Origin: Zoroaster sp. YZ-2022
Lineage: Eukaryota; Echinodermata; Asteroidea; Forcipulatida; Zoroasteridae
DNA: 64,000 nucleotides
Direction of reading: 5' to 3'
Assembly: GCA_029582265.1 (NCBI GenBank)
Contig: CM055830.1
Coordinates: forward strand, 20,359,365 to 20,423,364
Shown here: one piece after another, positions 60,185-64,000 of the stretch
Layout: each line of letters opens with the position of its first letter
Position numbering within the stretch: the stretch's first letter is position 1
Made by a program: the position numbers and the translations under genes
Notes under the pieces: model-generated
What the model was told of the DNA's origin: nothing
The model's database searches: none
The model's input: only the letters and a program-made list of their open reading frames with translations

Positions 60185-60890
60185 AGGGATCTCAAGGAGG
60201 GGGTATTGAGAAGGGTTGAGGTGAGGAGGAGGGGATAGGCAGAGATAGGAGAGGGTGGGATGTCAAGGAGGGGTGTTGAGAGGGGTTAGTTGGAGTTGAG
60301 GAGGATGAGTTAGTGATAGGGGAGGGTGGGATGTCAAGGAGGGGTGTTGAGAAGGGTTGGGGTTGAGGATGGGGAGTTAGTGATAGGGGAGGGTGGGATG
60401 TCAAGGAGGGGTGTTGAGAAGGGTTGGGGTTGAGCAGGAGGGGTAGGTAGAGATAGGGGAGGGTGGGATGTCAAGGAGGGTTGTTGAGAAGGGTTGGGAT
60501 TGAGGAGGAGGGGGTAGGTAGAGATAGGGGAGGGTGGGATGTCAAGGAGAGGTGTTGAGAAGGGTTGGGGTTGAGGAGGGGTAGGTAGAGATAGGGGATG
60601 GTGGGATGTCAAGGAGGGGTGTTGAGAAGGGTTGGGGTTGAGGAGGAGGGGTATGTAGAGATAGGGGAGGGTGGGATGTCAAGGAGAGGTGTTGAGAAGG
60701 GTTGGGGTTGAGGAGGAGTGGTATGTAGAGATAAGGGAGGGTGGGATGTCAAGGAGAGGTGTTGAGAAGGGTTGGGGTTGAGGAGGAGTGGTAGGTAGAG
60801 ATAAGGGAGGGTAGGATGTCAAGGAGGGGTGTTGAGAAGGGTCGGTGTTGAGGAGGTGGGGAGGGTAGAGATAGGGGAGGGTAGGAGAAA
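60185..60890. repeat. G-rich minisatellite, about 70-bp unit, ten copies
   Basis: Phase points of 'GGGATGTCAAGGAG' occur at 60257, 60328, 60395, 60465, 60536, 60603, 60673, 60743 and 60813. The unit also has 'GTGTTGAGAAGGGTTGGGGTT' (shortened here). The plus strand is almost pure purine plus T with many G3-4 runs, so G-quadruplexes are possible. Minus-strand proline-rich frames over it are artefacts. Confidence 0.93.
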
Positions 60891-61380
60891 GGGAGGATAG
60901 CCAAAAGAGACAGGCAAAACAAAAGTTGAATAATAGTTGTATAAATAAAAAACATTAGAACACATATAATTTACTGGTGGGGGAAAGGGTAGGTAAATAA
61001 AGGGGAGGATAGGTAAAATGGCGATTGGGAGGATACCATGGGAGTCAAAAAGCAATATCTGGGTATGAAACACAAATTATAAAATAAAATAAAAAATTTC
61101 AAAAGACAAGCAAAATTTGAATCAATAAAATCGAATAAGTAGACATACAATTTACTGGTAAACTTAATACAATTATTTCGCAATAAAACTCAAAGCATCA
61201 ATGAGAAAGGGTGGAGTTCGGAAGAAGGGGAAGGGTGTAGGAAGGGACGGCGATAATGGGTAGGGGTCTAGCTAAGGACGTGTGAATCAGCAGAGGGATG
61301 GGGATATGCGGGGTAGCCTACTAACCAAAAAAACAAACAAACACCAAGGTACAGTATGAAGTCGGTGAAAGCAGTTTACA
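60891..61380. other. No gene; degenerate G-rich repeats
   Basis: Looser 'GGTAGGTAAA' and 'GGGGAGGATAGG' motifs continue to about 61030, probably decayed minisatellite. The rest is featureless. Confidence 0.45.
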
Positions 61381-61399
61381 TTTACAACAATTTGCATTT

Positions 61400-62030
61400 A
61401 GTAATTTCACCATATAGGGGATTGCACTTTTAGCATGCCTTTGAGTGCGCACCTCAGGGATTGTCAACAAATACCATTACCTTCTCCTAGTTTAGGAAGC
61501 CAGTCACGAAATACATTAGAGTTCATCAGGGATTTGGCAAATTTAAAGCAAATGTCATGACGACGTGGTATGAATTAATATAATCATTAGCCATGCCCCT
61601 TTCTGAATGTGTTCCATTGCACTGTGTTGTTTTAGAGTGAGACCTCTGGCCAACCAACATAGACAGTTATAATGGTAGGACCTGTAAGGGTTCCTTGTGG
61701 GAACCCAGTTTGAAGCACTGCCGGTTAGATATGGAGTTAGATATGATATTTAACACACTGAGGTCTGTGCGAGAGGAAGTCAGAGATCCATGGGACGATA
61801 GATGGTCTGGCGCCCATATCGAGCAGTTTAGTTATTGCTATGTTATCATGGTCCACTCAGTCAAAAAGCTTAACACTAAAATCTGTAACAACAACGCGTG
61901 TAAGGCCTTTGCGGCCTCCAAACTTGTTGGTGCCAATGTGAGATTCAATGTCATCCATGAGCCATCCAATAATAAACGCGATTCCGCAACTTCTGCAGTT
62001 AAAGAAATTAGATTTGGGTACTCTGAACAC
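61400..62030 (-). pseudogene. Decayed non-LTR reverse transcriptase, second clade
   Basis: The minus strand reads MDDIESHIGTNKFGGRKGL, VVVTDFSVKLFD-stop-VDHD (RT motif A), ITKLLDMGARPSIVPWISDF and LSHRPQCVKYH. After a stop come GFPQGTLTGP (motif B, normally GVPQGT) and KFAKSLMNSNVFRDWLP. This is the palm and part of the C-terminus of a LINE unlike the CR1/L2-type copies. The YADD region and a segment before motif A are lost, with several stops and shifts. Old and inactive. Confidence 0.8.
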
Positions 62031-62044
62031 GGCTTATGTGTTCA

Positions 62045-62310
62045 TATTGTATATAATAATAAATCAGTCTTATATAGCGCAGAACGTAACTGAAGGAAAT
62101 CTCAAAGCGCTTTACAATATATTATTACCCCTGGTCACTAGGAAAATATTTCTATAACCTTTCTCAGCTCGCTGGGGAGTATTTATCAATAATTATAATA
62201 ATTTAAAAATGTATATTGCGCTCTTTATATGAAGATGATCAAAAGCGCATAACAATGACTTGAAACAGAGTTAAAAACAGACATGAAAGAAACACAAGAT
62301 TTGTGAAAAA
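62045..62310 (-). mobile_element. Two juxtaposed SINE/LINE 3'-tail fragments
   Basis: The first, 62045-62190, has ATAATAATAAATCAG, 'TATAGCGC', 'CTCAAAGCGC' and 'CTCAGCTCGCTGGGGAGTAT', a diverged version of the SINE 3' half. The second, 62193-62310, has 'TATTGCGCTCTTTATATGA' and 'CAAAAGCGCATAACAATG', the layout of another LINE tail. Confidence 0.65.
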
Positions 62311-63639
62311 GTTTGATATAAAGTCAGGTCACCGGGCCAGAGCCCAAACCGCAGTATGGGATACGTCTGTCCCGCCGACAGGGGATTAAAGATACACACT
62401 GCCTTTGTCGCGCGAAATTGGGCGATAAAAAACGCCCCTCAACATTTCATTGTTTTACATATATGTTTGGAAAGATCTTTCAAAAGTAGAATATAATTGT
62501 CCACACAAGTCCACCTGAAAAATTCGTCGTTTTTCTGTTATTGTACAAAAACCAATGTCATGTGACTTTCTTGAACCAAAATTTGTCCAGAAAACTCACG
62601 AGGACAAAAGTTATAGTCGCACTTTCAGACGTTTAAAAAGTTTATTACTGAACCAAATTCAAGAATAATTATTTTTTATAGTTCATTGATACATGACAAA
62701 AGTGAAATGATTTTGAAACAATGGGTGAAAATTTTCAAAATCGACAAAAAGACGAAAGTCTTGGCACTTTCCCGAGACACTGGGAACCGAACCAAGACTG
62801 TACCAGTACAGCCATGGGTGCCAGCGCGGCAAAGCGCCCGAGGCGTGAGCCCACTGGTACATGGTTAGGCCATAAATATATGAACACTTTTTGCGTGGAA
62901 GCGTAAAGCAGGGTCTCGACCACTTTGGTGCTTTTCGTGTCGGGTATTTTGAATTATGATACTGCCAGCGAGTTTAGTTTTGGAAACACCAATGACGCAT
63001 TCATTCGGAACATCGTCACAGCCCCTTCATCATATCAACACCAATAAAAAAGTGACAAAAACTGTTCAGTTTGGAAGGCCATCCGTCAAAATCAACGCCA
63101 GAATTTCGACCGAGCGGGCTGGGCGAAGAAAGGCTCACCGTCTACGGCAAAAAAAACGACGCATGCCTGGCGACCATTGACGGGCCAGCCAACCTCAAAT
63201 GATAGCAAACACTCAGGGATTTGATTGTTGAACGTGATGGTGACCATGATGATACCATGAATAATGTCGCATTTGTAGGATTATTGTTGGACAGGTAAGA
63301 GTAATAAAGAGAAATATTGTTTGATAATATAATACTCGTATTGCTTTTTGTGTGGCTGTAGCCCTATGCTGAACTCTTATGATGAATTTCTGTTAGCCAT
63401 CACATTATTTTTGATAGTTCCTATAGCCAAGACCCAATGATATTGTGATGATTTTTACAATACAGACATGATAATTATGAGATATAGTTTAGATTAGAAA
63501 GCAGAACAATTTTCAGTGAATTAGTTGTAATTTCCACCATTGATACCCGGATATTTTATGGGGAAGGTCAAAAGGGGTCATGGTGAAAATTCAAACATGG
63601 ACTGGAGGAAATAGCATCAGGTACCATTATTCCCCTAAA
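62311..63639. other. No recognised gene
   Basis: Contains GC-richer patches (62394-62440, 62760-62870) that look repeat-like, with overlapping frames of 60-75 codons on both strands and no domain. No function is assigned. Confidence 0.4.
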
Positions 63640-64000
63640 CGTACGAGTACGAGTGTGAGTGCGAGTGCGAGTGCGAGTGCGAGTGCGAGTGCGAGTGCGA
63701 GTGCGAGTGCGAGTGCGAGTGCGAGTGCGAGTGCGAGTGCGAGTGCGAGTGCGAGTGCGAGTGCGAGTGCGAGTGCGAGTGCGAGTGCGAGTGCGAGTGC
63801 GAGTGCGAGTGCGAGTGCGAGTGCGAGTGCGAGTGCGAGTGCGAGTGCAGTGCAGTGCAGTGCAGTGCAGTGCGGTGCAGTGCGAGTGCGAGTGCGAGTG
63901 CGAGTGCGAGTGCGAGTGCGAGTGCGAGTGCGAGTGCGAGTGCGAGTGCGAGTGCGAGTGCGAGTGCGAGTGCGAGTGCGAGTGCGAGTGCGAGTGCGAG
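63640..64000 (+). repeat. (GAGTGC)n hexanucleotide microsatellite, runs off the window
   Basis: More than 300 bp of near-perfect GAGTGC repeats, starting from GAGTAC/GAGTGT variants. A block of GCAGT pentamers (about 63846-63880) interrupts it. The right end is cut by the window edge, so the full length is unknown. Confidence 0.95.

Noticed and set aside
60192..61073. Proline-rich repeat proteins on the minus strand
   Set aside because: They are translations of the G-rich minisatellite, with no start context and many interrupted frames.

Overview
This is a eukaryotic, intergenic-looking window. It is AT-rich and almost entirely made of transposable-element debris, simple repeats and satellites. 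I see no convincing host protein-coding gene, no rRNA and no functional tRNA gene. The best-supported coding sequence is dead retrotransposon reverse transcriptase. The tRNA-Leu-derived SINEs ending in (TTA)n, CR1/L2-like LINEs, a Penelope-like GIY-YIG fragment and many 'CAGTGGCGTAG' hAT MITEs suggest a marine invertebrate, probably a deuterostome such as an echinoderm or hemichordate. That assignment rests on repeat style only and is tentative.

Layout. 0-6 kb: a SINE, a triplicated palindrome, a 5'-truncated LINE and two tandem arrays (about 120 bp and 150 bp units). 6-17 kb: mostly featureless, with a Penelope 3' fragment, a foldback MITE split by a SINE, adjoining palindromic elements and a clean hAT MITE. 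17-25 kb: a TIR-bounded composite holding a Penelope GIY-YIG fragment, tandem repeats and a LINE tail; then two more TIR elements, long (TA)n, a SINE with three tRNA-like modules, and a 300-bp tandem array interrupted by a SINE. 25-34 kb: an interstitial telomere-like tract, a hAT MITE, a MITE with reiterated subterminal motifs and a SINE. 34-38 kb: a nearly complete but decayed CR1/L2-like LINE with a 250-bp TAA tail, whose 5' end is made of tRNA-Ser-like units lying in an inverted arrangement. 39.7-40.8 kb: a SINE holding a hAT MITE that holds a second hAT MITE, both with 8-bp target duplications. 42-47 kb: two more hAT elements, a hairpin, a CACTG MITE and a recent 320-bp duplication. 50-62 kb: two LINE remnants, a 3.3-kb satellite of 82-bp units and a G-rich 70-bp minisatellite. 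63.6-64 kb: a hexanucleotide array that runs off the window.

How the parts relate. The SINE and LINE 3' ends share the same motif (GCGCCTTGAGC, then GTGGATA-GTGCGC, then TTA repeats), so the LINE family plausibly mobilises the SINE. The many TAA microsatellites here are expanded retroposon tails. Most other structure comes from TIR elements that have inserted into one another.
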